Below are positions 33,109 to 43,700 of a stretch of 64,000 nt of DNA, in pieces. The notes beneath the pieces are model-generated. The model saw only the letters and a list, made by a program, of their open reading frames with translations. It was not told where the DNA came from and did no database searches. This DNA comes from Aureitalea sp. L0-47 (GTDB lineage Bacteria; Bacteroidota; Bacteroidia; Flavobacteriales; Flavobacteriaceae). Both the position numbers and the translations under genes were made by a program. Location of the stretch: the NCBI RefSeq assembly GCF_026126405.1, contig NZ_JAFMTQ010000001.1:506610-570609 (forward strand), written 5' to 3'. How positions within the stretch are numbered: the stretch's first letter is position 1; every line of letters starts with the position of its first letter.

Positions 33109-35241
33109 TTATTTTTGCATTAGGCTTATAGCGAATCCGCCTCCGGCCGCCATGTTGATCTCAATTTCTGAAGTGTAAGTTATATCCATGTTTTCAATTT
33201 CGTATGCTTCCGGGTTGGTCTCGTAATGGGCGTCTGCAGCATCTTTATAAATGGTAGCAATATAGGTTTTTCCTTCTTCAAGGAAATCGAATTTCACACT
33301 AACTGTCCTACTGTTTTCATCCGAAATTCCACCAACAAACCAGTTTCCGGTTCCTTTTTCTTTTCTCGCGATCACTACATGATCTGCTACTTCGGCATCC
33401 AGTACTTCAGTCGCATCCCAATCAACACCTACATCGGCGATAAACTGAAATGCCGGATGGATCTCTCCTTCAAGCATATAGTGCTCTGGAAGGTCGCAAG
33501 CCATTTGGATCGGACTGTAAATCACTACATAAAGTGCTAACTGATGGGCAAGTGTAGTGTTTACCTGGTTGTCCGGTTTGAATTCATCAAATTTTATATT
33601 GAAAACTCCAGGTGTGAAATCGATCGGACCGGAAAGCATCCTGGTAAAAGCCACTATAGATAAATGCTCCGGAGGATTTCCACCGTCGGTGGCCCAGGCG
33701 TTGAATTCCTGTCCTCTCAATCCCTCTCTTGCAATGGCGTTCGGATAAGTTCTTCGTTTTCCCGTAGCCTTTATGGGTTCGTGGGCGTTGATGGCGATTT
33801 TTTTGGCTGCCGCTTTGGTGAGTACTTTTTCGTAGTGGTTCACCATCCATTGTCCGTGATGATATTCTCCTTCAGGAATGATCTTTCCAACATATCCGGT
33901 CTTCACTGAATTCATATTGTTGGCCTTCATGAAATTGTAGGCCTCTTCCATTTGTTTCTCGTAGGTTCTTGGTGCAGCCGAAGTCTCATGGTGCATGATC
34001 ACTTCCACGCCCTTCTCCTTGGCGTAAGCCATCACTTCATCAAAATCGTAATCGGGGTAGGGGGTCATGAAATCGAAAACACCTTCCCGGTCATCGGTAT
34101 TGATCCATTGATCCCAACCTGTATTCCATCCTTCAACCAGCAGTCCTTTTATACCATTGGCAGCGGCGAAGTCGATATATCGTTTGGCGTTTTCTGTAGT
34201 CGCTCCATGAGTCTTTGACCCTTGCTGTCCTTCGATATAGGTGCTCATATCCTGGCTACCTTCCATATCCCAGGTGGATTTACCTATATGCATTTCCCAC
34301 CAGATTCCAACATACTTCATCGGTGTGAAATAACTTACGTCACCAATAGCGTTAGGCTCGTTGAGGTTCAGCAGCATCTTCGATTCGATTAGGTCGCCGG
34401 CATTTTCTTCGATCTGAATAGTTCGCCATGGTGTATTAAAAGGAAGTTCCACTTTGGCCTTTCCGCCTAATCTTTCGGAACCTACCAATTCACTCTCCAT
34501 TTCGAATGTATCGTTGTTCACTTTTAAGGTCATACCAGAGTAGTTGGTAAGATCCGCTTCGTGGAAGCTGAGGTACAAGCCGTTGTCGGTTTTCATGGTT
34601 ACGGGCGTATTCACAGCATTCTCGGGAATGTATGTAGCGATCAGGTTAGGGTGATCGCGTTTGGCGATGGCGTCTATCTCAGAAAAATTCGTCTCGTTGT
34701 ACAGATGCTCATATATGTCCCAGTCTCCCGGTTGCCACCATACGCGATGATCTCCTGTTAAATTGAACTGGGTGTTCTCATCCATCACTAGTACTTCAGA
34801 TACGCCTTCCATGGCCGGAATTTCATAACGGAACCCAAGTCCGTCATCGAATACGCGAAATACGATATTTAGGCTCCTTGCTGATTGGCCGGTTTCCTTC
34901 AATCGTAATGTGAGCTCGTTGTATTTATTCTGAACCGTTGCCTGCTCTCCCCATGGCATGTCCCAGCTGGTATCTATCGTTTTCATGTCCGAAGAAACAA
35001 GTTCGAAACCGTCTTTTAACGAAGGAACGTCCTTGAAATCGAAACTCATATAAGAGGTGTCAATGATCATTTCCTGTTTGTGCATCACCGTATAAGATGG
35101 TTGTCCGGTAGCTGAAAGATTGAAGCTGACTTCAATAGTACCATCAGGTGAGGAAACTGTTGTTTCAGCCTGTTTTGAACAGGATATTAAAACGGTTAGA
35201 AGGATAATAGTGCTGAGAAATAGTGAGATTTTACGATTCAT
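33109..35241 (-). CDS. GH97 alpha-glucosidase-type lipoprotein (inverting subgroup)
   Basis: 710 residues. Leader ends in LLTVLISC (Cys21). GH97 start VSSPDGTIEVSFNLSATGQP, then the barrel with LLVEGWNTGWDQW. Glu419 (MHHET), Glu488 (NAHEP), Glu506 and Glu512 (REGLRGQE) have exactly the spacing of Glu439, 508, 526 and 532 of SusB, the catalytic and calcium-linked residues of inverting GH97 enzymes. So an exo-acting alpha-glucosidase at the periplasmic face is expected, releasing glucose. It lies 11 bases after the SRPBCC-type gene. Confidence 0.93.
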   Translation of the reverse strand: MNRKISLFLSTIILLTVLISCSKQAETTVSSPDGTIEVSFNLSATGQPSYTVMHKQEMIIDTSYMSFDFKDVPSLKDGFELVSSDMKTIDTSWDMPWGEQATVQNKYNELTLRLKETGQSARSLNIVFRVFDDGLGFRYEIPAMEGVSEVLVMDENTQFNLTGDHRVWWQPGDWDIYEHLYNETNFSEIDAIAKRDHPNLIATYIPENAVNTPVTMKTDNGLYLSFHEADLTNYSGMTLKVNNDTFEMESELVGSERLGGKAKVELPFNTPWRTIQIEENAGDLIESKMLLNLNEPNAIGDVSYFTPMKYVGIWWEMHIGKSTWDMEGSQDMSTYIEGQQGSKTHGATTENAKRYIDFAAANGIKGLLVEGWNTGWDQWINTDDREGVFDFMTPYPDYDFDEVMAYAKEKGVEVIMHHETSAAPRTYEKQMEEAYNFMKANNMNSVKTGYVGKIIPEGEYHHGQWMVNHYEKVLTKAAAKKIAINAHEPIKATGKRRTYPNAIAREGLRGQEFNAWATDGGNPPEHLSIVAFTRMLSGPIDFTPGVFNIKFDEFKPDNQVNTTLAHQLALYVVIYSPIQMACDLPEHYMLEGEIHPAFQFIADVGVDWDATEVLDAEVADHVVIARKEKGTGNWFVGGISDENSRTVSVKFDFLEEGKTYIATIYKDAADAHYETNPEAYEIENMDITYTSEIEINMAAGGGFAISLMQK

Positions 35242-35252
35242 ATGGTTCTATT

Positions 35253-36155
35253 TTATTCGTCTAAAGGTAAGAAAATAAGAGCTTTCCAGAGGAGTGGATC
35301 ACCTCCTGAATGGGGGTCGTTCAAATAAATCTCAAGTGGTAATTTCTGAACAACTCTTTCAAATTTTTCGGCATGTTCCAAGAGATAATACCAAGCCTTA
35401 TTTGATATTCTGTAATTACCGTTGAATTCTGCCTTGATGCCATTTACAGGCTCTGTGGTCTTTAGCCGCACAGTAGGATGTGTTGGCATACTATCTCGCT
35501 TCTTTAGAGGGAAACAGAAATTAAAGTCGATTACCCCTGCGTTTTCATCCCAGTGTGTTACCTCAAGAAATGGATCACCATTAAGTGAAAGATCATTGCC
35601 TTTAACATAATCCATGATTTCATTAATCCCACTCAGCATAGTGGAAGCTTTTGCCTCAACCCTTGAACTTAAGGGAAGATAGGCACAATAAATAGCTGCT
35701 ATTGTCGAGTCTTTAATGCTATGGACTTTATAAGTTTCAGAGTTAAGTTGCAATGCCTTTGCAACGGTTTCTGTATTTCTAAGACTTCGTTTCACAAAAT
35801 CATTATTTCCAAAGGGAACCTTGATCTTCTGAATGAAATTATCATTTTCATCCGTGATATACGCAGTTACTTTGGTTCCTTTGGGATGTCTTTTTTCAAT
35901 TCGCCATTGATAGGTAAAAAGCGAATCACCCACACCTACTTCTTGAATGATTTCCGAATAAGACTTTTTCGAAAGTGTTTTTAACTGAAGGTCATCCCTG
36001 TCATAATTTTCCCAATCAAGGATGTGGTTGAATACAAGTGAAGCAGGTTGGTCGCTTCGGAAAGAGACCTGGTAATGGTGGTCTTTAAGAAAAAAATACC
36101 ACAAGCCGGTGGCCAGGATAGCAAAAACAAGTATCCATTTCAACCGACGCATCAT
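35253..36155 (-). CDS. SRPBCC/GyrI-like ligand-binding protein with N-terminal anchor
   Basis: 300 residues. One N-terminal membrane helix (RLKWILVFAILATGLWYFFL), then a START/SRPBCC-like domain beginning YQVSFRSDQPASLVFNHILDWENYDRDDLQL, given here in parts as VSFRSDQPASLVF and ILDWENYD. The second half (about 190-300) resembles GyrI/AraC effector-binding folds with PTVRLKTTEPVNGIKAEFNG. Such proteins bind small hydrophobic ligands in a cleft. It stands between the haloperoxidase-type gene (1 base) and GH97 (11 bases), with no known job in sugar use. Confidence 0.72.
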   Translation of the reverse strand: MMRRLKWILVFAILATGLWYFFLKDHHYQVSFRSDQPASLVFNHILDWENYDRDDLQLKTLSKKSYSEIIQEVGVGDSLFTYQWRIEKRHPKGTKVTAYITDENDNFIQKIKVPFGNNDFVKRSLRNTETVAKALQLNSETYKVHSIKDSTIAAIYCAYLPLSSRVEAKASTMLSGINEIMDYVKGNDLSLNGDPFLEVTHWDENAGVIDFNFCFPLKKRDSMPTHPTVRLKTTEPVNGIKAEFNGNYRISNKAWYYLLEHAEKFERVVQKLPLEIYLNDPHSGGDPLLWKALIFLPLDE

Positions 36156-36156
36156 C

Positions 36157-37521
36157 TTATTGTTTCATATCTAGGTTTTCAACCACCCATCGGCCAACAT
36201 TCTGACCCTGAGAAAGTCCTTTATCGATAGCTGCACGATAGTGAATTCCTCCATAGAGTCTGCTCACAGCGGCTTCAGCGGCAGCAGCTTCAAATGAGTC
36301 GAAACCTCGAACCGGCAATCCGAATGGGAGTTCCGTATCGTCCATAAAACTGAAATTATCACCAAAAATATCCGTCAACACGGTCGATGCAGCACCTGAA
36401 ACTACAGAATGACCACTACTGTATTCGGGAAATGGCGGTGTTTGCAGTATGGGTTTCCAGCTTTCGTCTATGTGTTGGTTGATCAGGGTTTCCGGACGAA
36501 TAAGGTTAGACCTGTATTTTTCGTCCCAGCAACTGATAAATGCATCGAACATGGCAATAGAACTCTTTGCATAGGCGTACACGGTCTTGTTGAAGTCAGA
36601 CTCAGAATCCTTACAGGCGATCTCGGTAATTCCCATCCAATGTGCTCCGGGGGTGATCTTCTTGGTGGCAAACATAAGGTGGCCACGTGTAACCGAAACA
36701 TATGGATTGCAATCCCAGAACTGTGCAATCTCAATTTCTTCCGATTCGTCACCTTTCTCGGTGATCTCCTCACTTACGTCGTACACTTCCTGTAGTTCCT
36801 TGTAGAAATCACTGTTCTTATCCATCGAATATGGTGGTGGTGGCTCCGGTTTGAACTGTGCCGCCGAATCCAGCACCAGGGGTCTTATCTTGTTCCAATG
36901 CGGTTCGATCCCGTCCATATAGGCCGGCGGAGTTGGTTGCCAGCGAGACGGGTCGTCTATGTCTACAGTGAACTTGGACATAGTTCTTGTCTGGGCGTAG
37001 TTGTCTTTCGCGATCCACTGGTTCATGTGATCCACTACTTTCATTGCATAGGCCTTAGATGCATCGAAGACCGGTTTATTTTTGCCACTCCAGATATTCT
37101 CAAGACTATCGCTAAAGGTTTTCATCTTTTCTTCGGAAAACACCAGCGTCCTGCTAATATCCATGTGCGCTATCAAAGCGGCCATTGGATAATTTACCAG
37201 GCTGTCTGAAGTTTGGGGAATAGGTGTGAAATCGGCAATTTGCCCTGAGAGGGATTTATACCCGGGATCATTTTGGGCTACGATCTCGTAGGCCGCTATA
37301 TTCGGGTAGACGTAGATTCTGCTTGCCTGTGGCGGTGAGAAAATATCGTGGATCATTATCCCAGTCACATGATCTACCGCATTCTGCAGATCCTTTGAGG
37401 TAACCTCAACAGGTTCTGAAGTTACTTTTTCCTGGCATGAATTCAGCAATAAAAACACAGCCAGAAAAGGTAAAATCTTGAGTAGATTATCTTTTAATTT
37501 CGTAAACAACAGCATCGTCAT
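36157..37521 (-). CDS. Vanadium-dependent haloperoxidase/PAP2-family lipoprotein
   Basis: 454 residues; leader ends in AVFLLLNSC (Cys29). All three vanadate/phosphate-binding motifs of the family are present: K335-x6-RP (KYRSNLIRP), SSGH (368-371, in place of PSGH) and SRLYGGIHYRAAID with Arg421, His427. Relatives oxidise halides with peroxide or are acid phosphatases; sequence alone cannot tell which, and no organised halide pocket is recognised. The start codon lies inside the 3' end of the CRTAC1-like gene (overlap of 35 bases, or 29 if the next Met is used), so it is coupled to it. Its link with a sugar locus is unexplained. Confidence 0.88.
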   Translation of the reverse strand: MTMLLFTKLKDNLLKILPFLAVFLLLNSCQEKVTSEPVEVTSKDLQNAVDHVTGIMIHDIFSPPQASRIYVYPNIAAYEIVAQNDPGYKSLSGQIADFTPIPQTSDSLVNYPMAALIAHMDISRTLVFSEEKMKTFSDSLENIWSGKNKPVFDASKAYAMKVVDHMNQWIAKDNYAQTRTMSKFTVDIDDPSRWQPTPPAYMDGIEPHWNKIRPLVLDSAAQFKPEPPPPYSMDKNSDFYKELQEVYDVSEEITEKGDESEEIEIAQFWDCNPYVSVTRGHLMFATKKITPGAHWMGITEIACKDSESDFNKTVYAYAKSSIAMFDAFISCWDEKYRSNLIRPETLINQHIDESWKPILQTPPFPEYSSGHSVVSGAASTVLTDIFGDNFSFMDDTELPFGLPVRGFDSFEAAAAEAAVSRLYGGIHYRAAIDKGLSQGQNVGRWVVENLDMKQ

Positions 37522-40500
37522 TATTATTAATTACTAAAAGGTAAGGTTGATTGTTCAGGTGTATCACTTTTAAATGTCGCACCGATCGCAACGATAGATC
37601 CAGTCCCAGCTTATTAGCCAACTGAAATTCAGTATCGCTATCGATGATCGCTCCCGGGAAACTATCGTAACGCCCGTGAAAAGGGATCACTCCAAAATAA
37701 TTTCCACCTGCCAGCACACTTTCACTTCCATCGCCATCAAAATCAAACTTCTCAAAGGCCGTGATCGGTGCTGTTTGCAGCATTTCAGGGAATTGCACAA
37801 AGGTAAAGCTATCCCCGTTATTTCGCAAGAATCCGGATGCCAGTGTATGGACTTCAAATTTAGTTGCCTTGTCAAGTGCCTCTTCACCAAAAATTTCGGT
37901 TATGTTCTTCCCGGCAAAGGATTCGTAGGTGGTAAACTTTTTCCGAAGGAAATTCATCTGAGCTGACAACTCATTCAGCCCCATAAGCGGATAATACGCT
38001 CCGTTCTTTTCAGTCGCTACTATGGTTTCGGTGGTGCCGTTTTCATCAAAATCATCATAGTACATCATCATCGGAGCTTCCTGGCTAGCCTCGAACTTCG
38101 AATTCATGCCCCAGTTCCCCAGGAGATAATCCATATCACCATCCTTATCGATATCGAAAGGGATAATGGATTGCCAGAGGCCATTTAAAGGAGAGTCCAA
38201 TAGATTTTCCTCTATGAGTTGACCATTGTTGTTTCTGAAAAACGTTGGTGGCATCCATTCGCCTACAACGATGAGGTCTTTATTACCGTCTCCGTCAAAA
38301 TCATCCCAGGTTGCGTCTGTGACCATTCCGATTTTATCGTCAACTAACCGACCCGAGCGAGTGCTGTAGGTTGAGAGAGGGATTTCTCCAAAATCAAGCG
38401 GTTTCGTGTAGGAACCTTCGAAACTATAAGTTTCATTATTCTCTATTATAAATCTTTCTACAGAAGAATTGTTGGGATCACCTGATTCAAAGATTACTTC
38501 TCTAGTAGGATCTGTGAGATTGTACGTTCGATTCGACAATACCCTCAATGAAGGTGAAATTCTATTTCCTCCCGAAACAACGGTCAATTGATTTTTATCT
38601 GTAAAGTGAGGTTTAAATATGACCGCATCTATGTCCTCAAATACGGAATCATTATCAATTTTTGGATGATTTGTTCTAACATAACCGAATTCGTTCTGAA
38701 GGAAAAGCCCAGCTTTTTGATTTCTCCCACCTCCGATAAAAACATCATTCTTTCCATCATTGTTCAAATCACCAACAGCCAATGCCGGCCCACGATCTGA
38801 GACAGAATAGGGGATAAGCTTCTGGTAGTCGAAGTCGGAGTGGCGATCTTCCTTATGGGTGTAATTGATCCCCAGGTTACCTTCAACTTTTCTGAACAGG
38901 CTATCGATCATCGGTTTTTGATATCGATAGGGTTGTACATTCTCGGGTGAGATGGTAAGTGTTTGATTGGTTTTTACTTCGGAAAGGACCTGGTACGTTC
39001 CATTGGGCCAGATCACCTTCAGTGAATCGACAGAGGTAGCATTGCCCAGTCCGAAGTGGATCATAGGTTCGCTGGAGGCCTGCCAACCACGGAATGGATT
39101 TAGTTCTTTGTAGCGTAGCATACCATCGTTCCATGCTTCCACTTTTGTCCCTATTCCGAAGGAATTTTTAGCGTCCATAGCGAAACGGAGCTTCAGGTAA
39201 TTGGCCTGGTCGTTTGTGCTATTCACGTAGATGGATGCCGGTTCGTTGATATTATTTGTTACGATATCCAGGTCGCCATCACCGTCGAGGTCACAAATTG
39301 CTGTAGCTCCCGAAACAGACGGTCTTTCGGGAATCCACACCCCGGTTTTGTTGCTGAATCCAATGGATTCGTTCCCCTCAAAAACATAGTTCGACACCGA
39401 GCCGGAAGGCATCATTTCCAGTGCTTTCTGATCCACCAGGCGAGTTTCGTTGATACTTTTCTTTATTTCGTCACTGGAAACAAAACGGATAAAATCCAGG
39501 TCGTTGGGTCGTTTAGGGATACCATTGGAGATGAACAGATCTTCTTCTCCATCCTGGTTGTAATCCCCGAAGAGAGCACTCCAGCTCCAGTCGGTGGCGG
39601 AGATACCGCTAAGTAATGCTAATTCGGTATAGGGATTGTCACCCTGGTTCAGGAAGAGCATGTTCCGCGTGTACTGGTAGTGATACCCATACTGTTGGGT
39701 ACGCATTTCAAGGGTTTGGTAAGTGTCGTCCCCTTCGGAAGATTTCAGGACTTTTTCATCTTCGGGCGCCATATCGAGGGAGATAAGATCCGGCAGCCCG
39801 TCGTGGTTGATATCGGCTACGTCGTTTCCCATTGAAAAGCGTGAGGTATGCCCGAAGTATTTCCGAAGTGATTCAGTAAAGGTGCCGTCACCATTGTTCA
39901 GGTAGAAATAATCGTCTTCATGAAAATCGTTTCCTACGTATATATCTGGGAAACCATCTTTGTTGAAATCGGAAACGGCCAAGCCCAGTCCGTAGGCGTT
40001 GATCCCGCCATAGATCCCGGCTTCTTCACTAACATCGGTAAATACGTTACCGTCATTGCGCATGAGTCGGTCACCGGTCATTTCATTTCGGGTGTATCTC
40101 AACTGCACTCTTCCGAAGGATTCTTCGGTATGTACGGCGTGATTCAGAACATAACAATCCAGGTCACCGTCCAGATCGTAGTCGAAGAAAGAAGCTGTTG
40201 TCCCATAGGCTGAGATATCGAGCCCAAATTCCTCTGATCTTTCAGTAAAGGTATTGTCACCATTGTTTATAAAGAGTTCGTTGTGGCCTTCAAAACCGTT
40301 GATTCCTGCAACAGCAACCAAATAGATATCCAGTAAACCATCGCCGTTTACATCGGCCATGACAGCTCCGGTGTTCCAGCTACTATTTCCCTCAACACCG
40401 CCAGAAGTCGTGATATCTTCAAACTTTAGGTTGCCTTTATTGAGGTAGAGTTTGTTCTTCACCTGGTTGCCTGAAAAGTACAGGTCCGGTAATCCGTCGT

Positions 40501-40729
40501 TGTTCACATCCCCCATGGCAAGGCCACCGCCATTGTAGAAATACAGGTAATCGAGAATATTCAGGCTATCATTTTCGGTAATAGTGTTTTCAAAAGTAAC
40601 ACCGGTTTGGGAGCCTTCCGGAAGTTCAAAGAGGTATTTTTCCTCCTTGCAAGACCCAAGAAATGCTAGTAGGGATACTAGAAGCAGATATTTACTGATT
40701 GATCGCAAAAACTCTCGGTTTTTCGTCAT
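37487..40729 (-). CDS. CRTAC1-like FG-GAP/ASPIC-UnbV lipoprotein, copy C
   Basis: 1080 residues. Leader ending in LLAFLGSC (Cys27), then about twelve FG-GAP/VCBS blades with Asp-rich calcium loops (DVNNDGLPD, DVNGDGLLD, DYDLDGDLD, DFNKDGFPD, DINHDGLPD, DLDGDGDLD, DLNNDGKND, DFDGDGNKD, DIDKDGDMD). The ASPIC/UnbV segment SLKVIWPNGTYQVLSEVKTN is near the middle. Two seven-bladed propellers are the probable fold, displayed on the outer membrane. Such proteins in Flavobacteriaceae occur next to SusCD pairs. Function unknown: glycan or calcium-dependent binding is inference. Start overlaps the preceding paralogue by 38 bases. Confidence 0.9.
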   Translation of the reverse strand: MTKNREFLRSISKYLLLVSLLAFLGSCKEEKYLFELPEGSQTGVTFENTITENDSLNILDYLYFYNGGGLAMGDVNNDGLPDLYFSGNQVKNKLYLNKGNLKFEDITTSGGVEGNSSWNTGAVMADVNGDGLLDIYLVAVAGINGFEGHNELFINNGDNTFTERSEEFGLDISAYGTTASFFDYDLDGDLDCYVLNHAVHTEESFGRVQLRYTRNEMTGDRLMRNDGNVFTDVSEEAGIYGGINAYGLGLAVSDFNKDGFPDIYVGNDFHEDDYFYLNNGDGTFTESLRKYFGHTSRFSMGNDVADINHDGLPDLISLDMAPEDEKVLKSSEGDDTYQTLEMRTQQYGYHYQYTRNMLFLNQGDNPYTELALLSGISATDWSWSALFGDYNQDGEEDLFISNGIPKRPNDLDFIRFVSSDEIKKSINETRLVDQKALEMMPSGSVSNYVFEGNESIGFSNKTGVWIPERPSVSGATAICDLDGDGDLDIVTNNINEPASIYVNSTNDQANYLKLRFAMDAKNSFGIGTKVEAWNDGMLRYKELNPFRGWQASSEPMIHFGLGNATSVDSLKVIWPNGTYQVLSEVKTNQTLTISPENVQPYRYQKPMIDSLFRKVEGNLGINYTHKEDRHSDFDYQKLIPYSVSDRGPALAVGDLNNDGKNDVFIGGGRNQKAGLFLQNEFGYVRTNHPKIDNDSVFEDIDAVIFKPHFTDKNQLTVVSGGNRISPSLRVLSNRTYNLTDPTREVIFESGDPNNSSVERFIIENNETYSFEGSYTKPLDFGEIPLSTYSTRSGRLVDDKIGMVTDATWDDFDGDGNKDLIVVGEWMPPTFFRNNNGQLIEENLLDSPLNGLWQSIIPFDIDKDGDMDYLLGNWGMNSKFEASQEAPMMMYYDDFDENGTTETIVATEKNGAYYPLMGLNELSAQMNFLRKKFTTYESFAGKNITEIFGEEALDKATKFEVHTLASGFLRNNGDSFTFVQFPEMLQTAPITAFEKFDFDGDGSESVLAGGNYFGVIPFHGRYDSFPGAIIDSDTEFQLANKLGLDLSLRSVRHLKVIHLNNQPYLLVINNNDDAVVYEIKR

Positions 40730-43700
40730 TTATGGCAACTACGATAAAGGTATTGCCGGCTGCATCCTTAAAATTCTGGATGTGTTTGATCTCTTCTTTA
40801 ATAGCGAATCCACTTTCCGCATAATTCTTCCATTCGAAGTTCATATTGCCATCGTTCAGCAATACGGATCCGTAATTGGCATCAAGCCTGGAGTATTGTG
40901 GCTTTAATTCGTAATCGTTTCCACCCATGATGATATCCAGGTTGCCATCGTTGTTTACATCTGCACAAGCGATTCCGCACACGCAGGAAAGCTGCGTTTG
41001 CACCGGAAGTTCAACGATCTTAAATTTTCCGTTTCCTTCGTTGACCGCAATGATGGTTGCGGATGTATTTACTTCCCGCACCAGTGAATTATTCAAGGTG
41101 CTTTCGGCAAATAATTCCTGAATGGAACGTTTGGCGTATTCGGATGCTTTTAAATTTTTCTTTTTTAGCGAAACCAGTTGGGCCATGATTTCACTTTTCA
41201 TGTGTAGCGGAACATCTACACCTTCTGAATGTTGGGTAACAATCTGTTCAATTGTCCCATTGTTATCAAAATCATTTACCCACATTTTGATGACTTCCTC
41301 TTCTGATGGCCTGTAGTGAATATTCTTTCCTTCATTTCCAAGGATGAGATCCTGGTCGCCATCCGTATCGATATCGGTAGCGTAAATGCTATTCCACCAT
41401 CCGTGTTTTTCGTCCAGATTCGTTGACCAGGGTTCCATCTTTCCATTAATGAATTTATAAACCAGGGGAGGTCCCCAATCAGAAACGGTGATTAGCTCGT
41501 TCTTCGAATCACCGTCTAAATCTACCCATTTTGCATCTGTGATCATCCCACTTCGGTTCAAGGCTGAAAATGTACTTTTCACTTTATTTTCAAAAGTCCC
41601 ATCACCTTTGTTTTCCAAATAGGTATGATAAGGATTCATTCCGTAGATACCGATAATACTTCGGGCGCCAATGAATACATCAATGTCTCCGTCGTCGTCT
41701 ACATCATTTGGGGCAATCACACTAATATTTGAGGTATTCGGTGTCGAGCTAACTATTTTCTTCAGAAACTTACCATTTCCGTTATTAATGTATAACCTAA
41801 TTCCTTCGTTATTGATCTCATCTACTTGGTTTCCACCGGAGCCAACCATCAGGTCCAGGTCACCATCTCCATCTATATCTAGAAAAGCAGCCGCTGTATC
41901 TTCATTGAATCTGTCTTCTTCGAATACAGGGTTATCTGTTGGTGTTAATCGGCCATTACCGGAGTGCAGATATAGAGCTCCTGCTTGTTTCTTGGCCCCG
42001 CCAAGAAAAATGTCGTCATTGCCATCTCCATTTACATCCCCTACGGCCAATGCAGGACCTTCTTGTGAAAGTTTACGAGCTATTAGACCTTCATAGTCGA
42101 AATCATTGTAATTGTTCTCTTTGTGTTTTTGAAGACTGTTATTTTCCACTTCGCTTAAAATCGGTTGTATTCCCTCTGGTGAAGGTGGTGTATAAGCGCC
42201 AGTGGCTTCGGTTTGGTTGAAGGTGATTGTCTGATTGGCCGCCACATTAGTTTTAAAACTAGTTTTGTCGTCAGGCCAGATCACTCGGATAGAATCGATG
42301 GTTTTTTCTTTACCGAGGCCAATAGTCATAGGATATTCCATGGACGACTGGAAGCCACGAGAAGGAATAAGCTCCTGAACTACTTTATTGTCTTTATAGT
42401 ACATCTTCACCATTGTTCCTACCGCAAATTTGTTCTTGCCCGATCCTTCAAATCTCAGTTTGATGTAGTTGTTGTCCGTTGTTTCCTGTGTATTATTTCG
42501 GTACACGAAACTTTCCATGTTTACATTGTTTACCACCAGGTCGAGGTCGCCATCGTTGTCCAGATCTCCGTATGCCGCACCATTGGACATGCTAGGCAAA
42601 CCAAGGCCCCAGTTTTCGGCTTCATTAGTAAAAGTAAGGTCACCATTATTTCGATATGCGTAGTTAGGTATGGGAACTACGGGCATTTTAGCAATAATAG
42701 AATCCACAGCTTCTTTTTTTCCTGTCAAAGCCATTTTTTGAATGATCTCATTTGCGAGAAAATCCATAAAGTCCAGGTCTGTAAGGTCGTGATTGATACC
42801 ATTGGTAACGAATATGTCCCGGTGCCCGTCGTTGTCCATGTCGAATAAGAGACCAGACCAACTCCAATCTGTCGCTGATACTCCGCTGTAGTATGCAATT
42901 TCAGAAAACGTTCCATTTCCGTTATTCAATTGCAAGGTATTCTGAATGTACTGCTGGTAGAAGTCCTTGCTTTGTTTTAGCTTGTAAACATTGTATTTCT
43001 CGAATTCCATGACAGACTTCACACGTTCCTCGGTTTCGGGTAGCATGTCTGTAATGAAGATGTCTACATTTCCATCGTTATTGATATCTGCGATGTCGGC
43101 ACCCATTGCTGATAGCCCCATATGCGAGGTCCAGTTTTTGATATCTTCGGTGAAAGTACCGTCCGTGTTGTTGATATAAAGATAGTCCCTTTCGTAGAAG
43201 TCGTTGGAAACATAGATATCCGGGTACAGGTCGCCGTTCACGTCGCTGATTAATACTCCGAGTCCGAATCCGATCAAACTTCCATAGATTCCAGCTTCTT
43301 CACTCACATCGGTGAATATTCCGTCATCATTCCGAAGTAACATATCACCCTTACCCCGGAATATTTCAGGAACATCTTCCCAATCCTGGGCCCTTAAATC
43401 TCTCTGATGCGCATAGCCCAAGCTGCTCACAGGGATATTGCTATTGTTCAGAATATAGGCGTCCAGGTCACCGTCCTTGTCGTAATCGAAGAACGTTGAG
43501 TGAATGGTAAACCCACCAGCGGTGAGGTTGTGTTCTTTAGCTTTTTCGGTGAACGTGAGATCACCATTATTGATGTAAAGATCATTTTCGTGATTGTCGC
43601 CCTCCATATTTCCTGCATTACTCACATAAATATCGAGGAGGCCGTCCTCGTTCACGTCAACCATAACTACTCCGGTTGACCAGGGCTTGGCACCTTCCAC

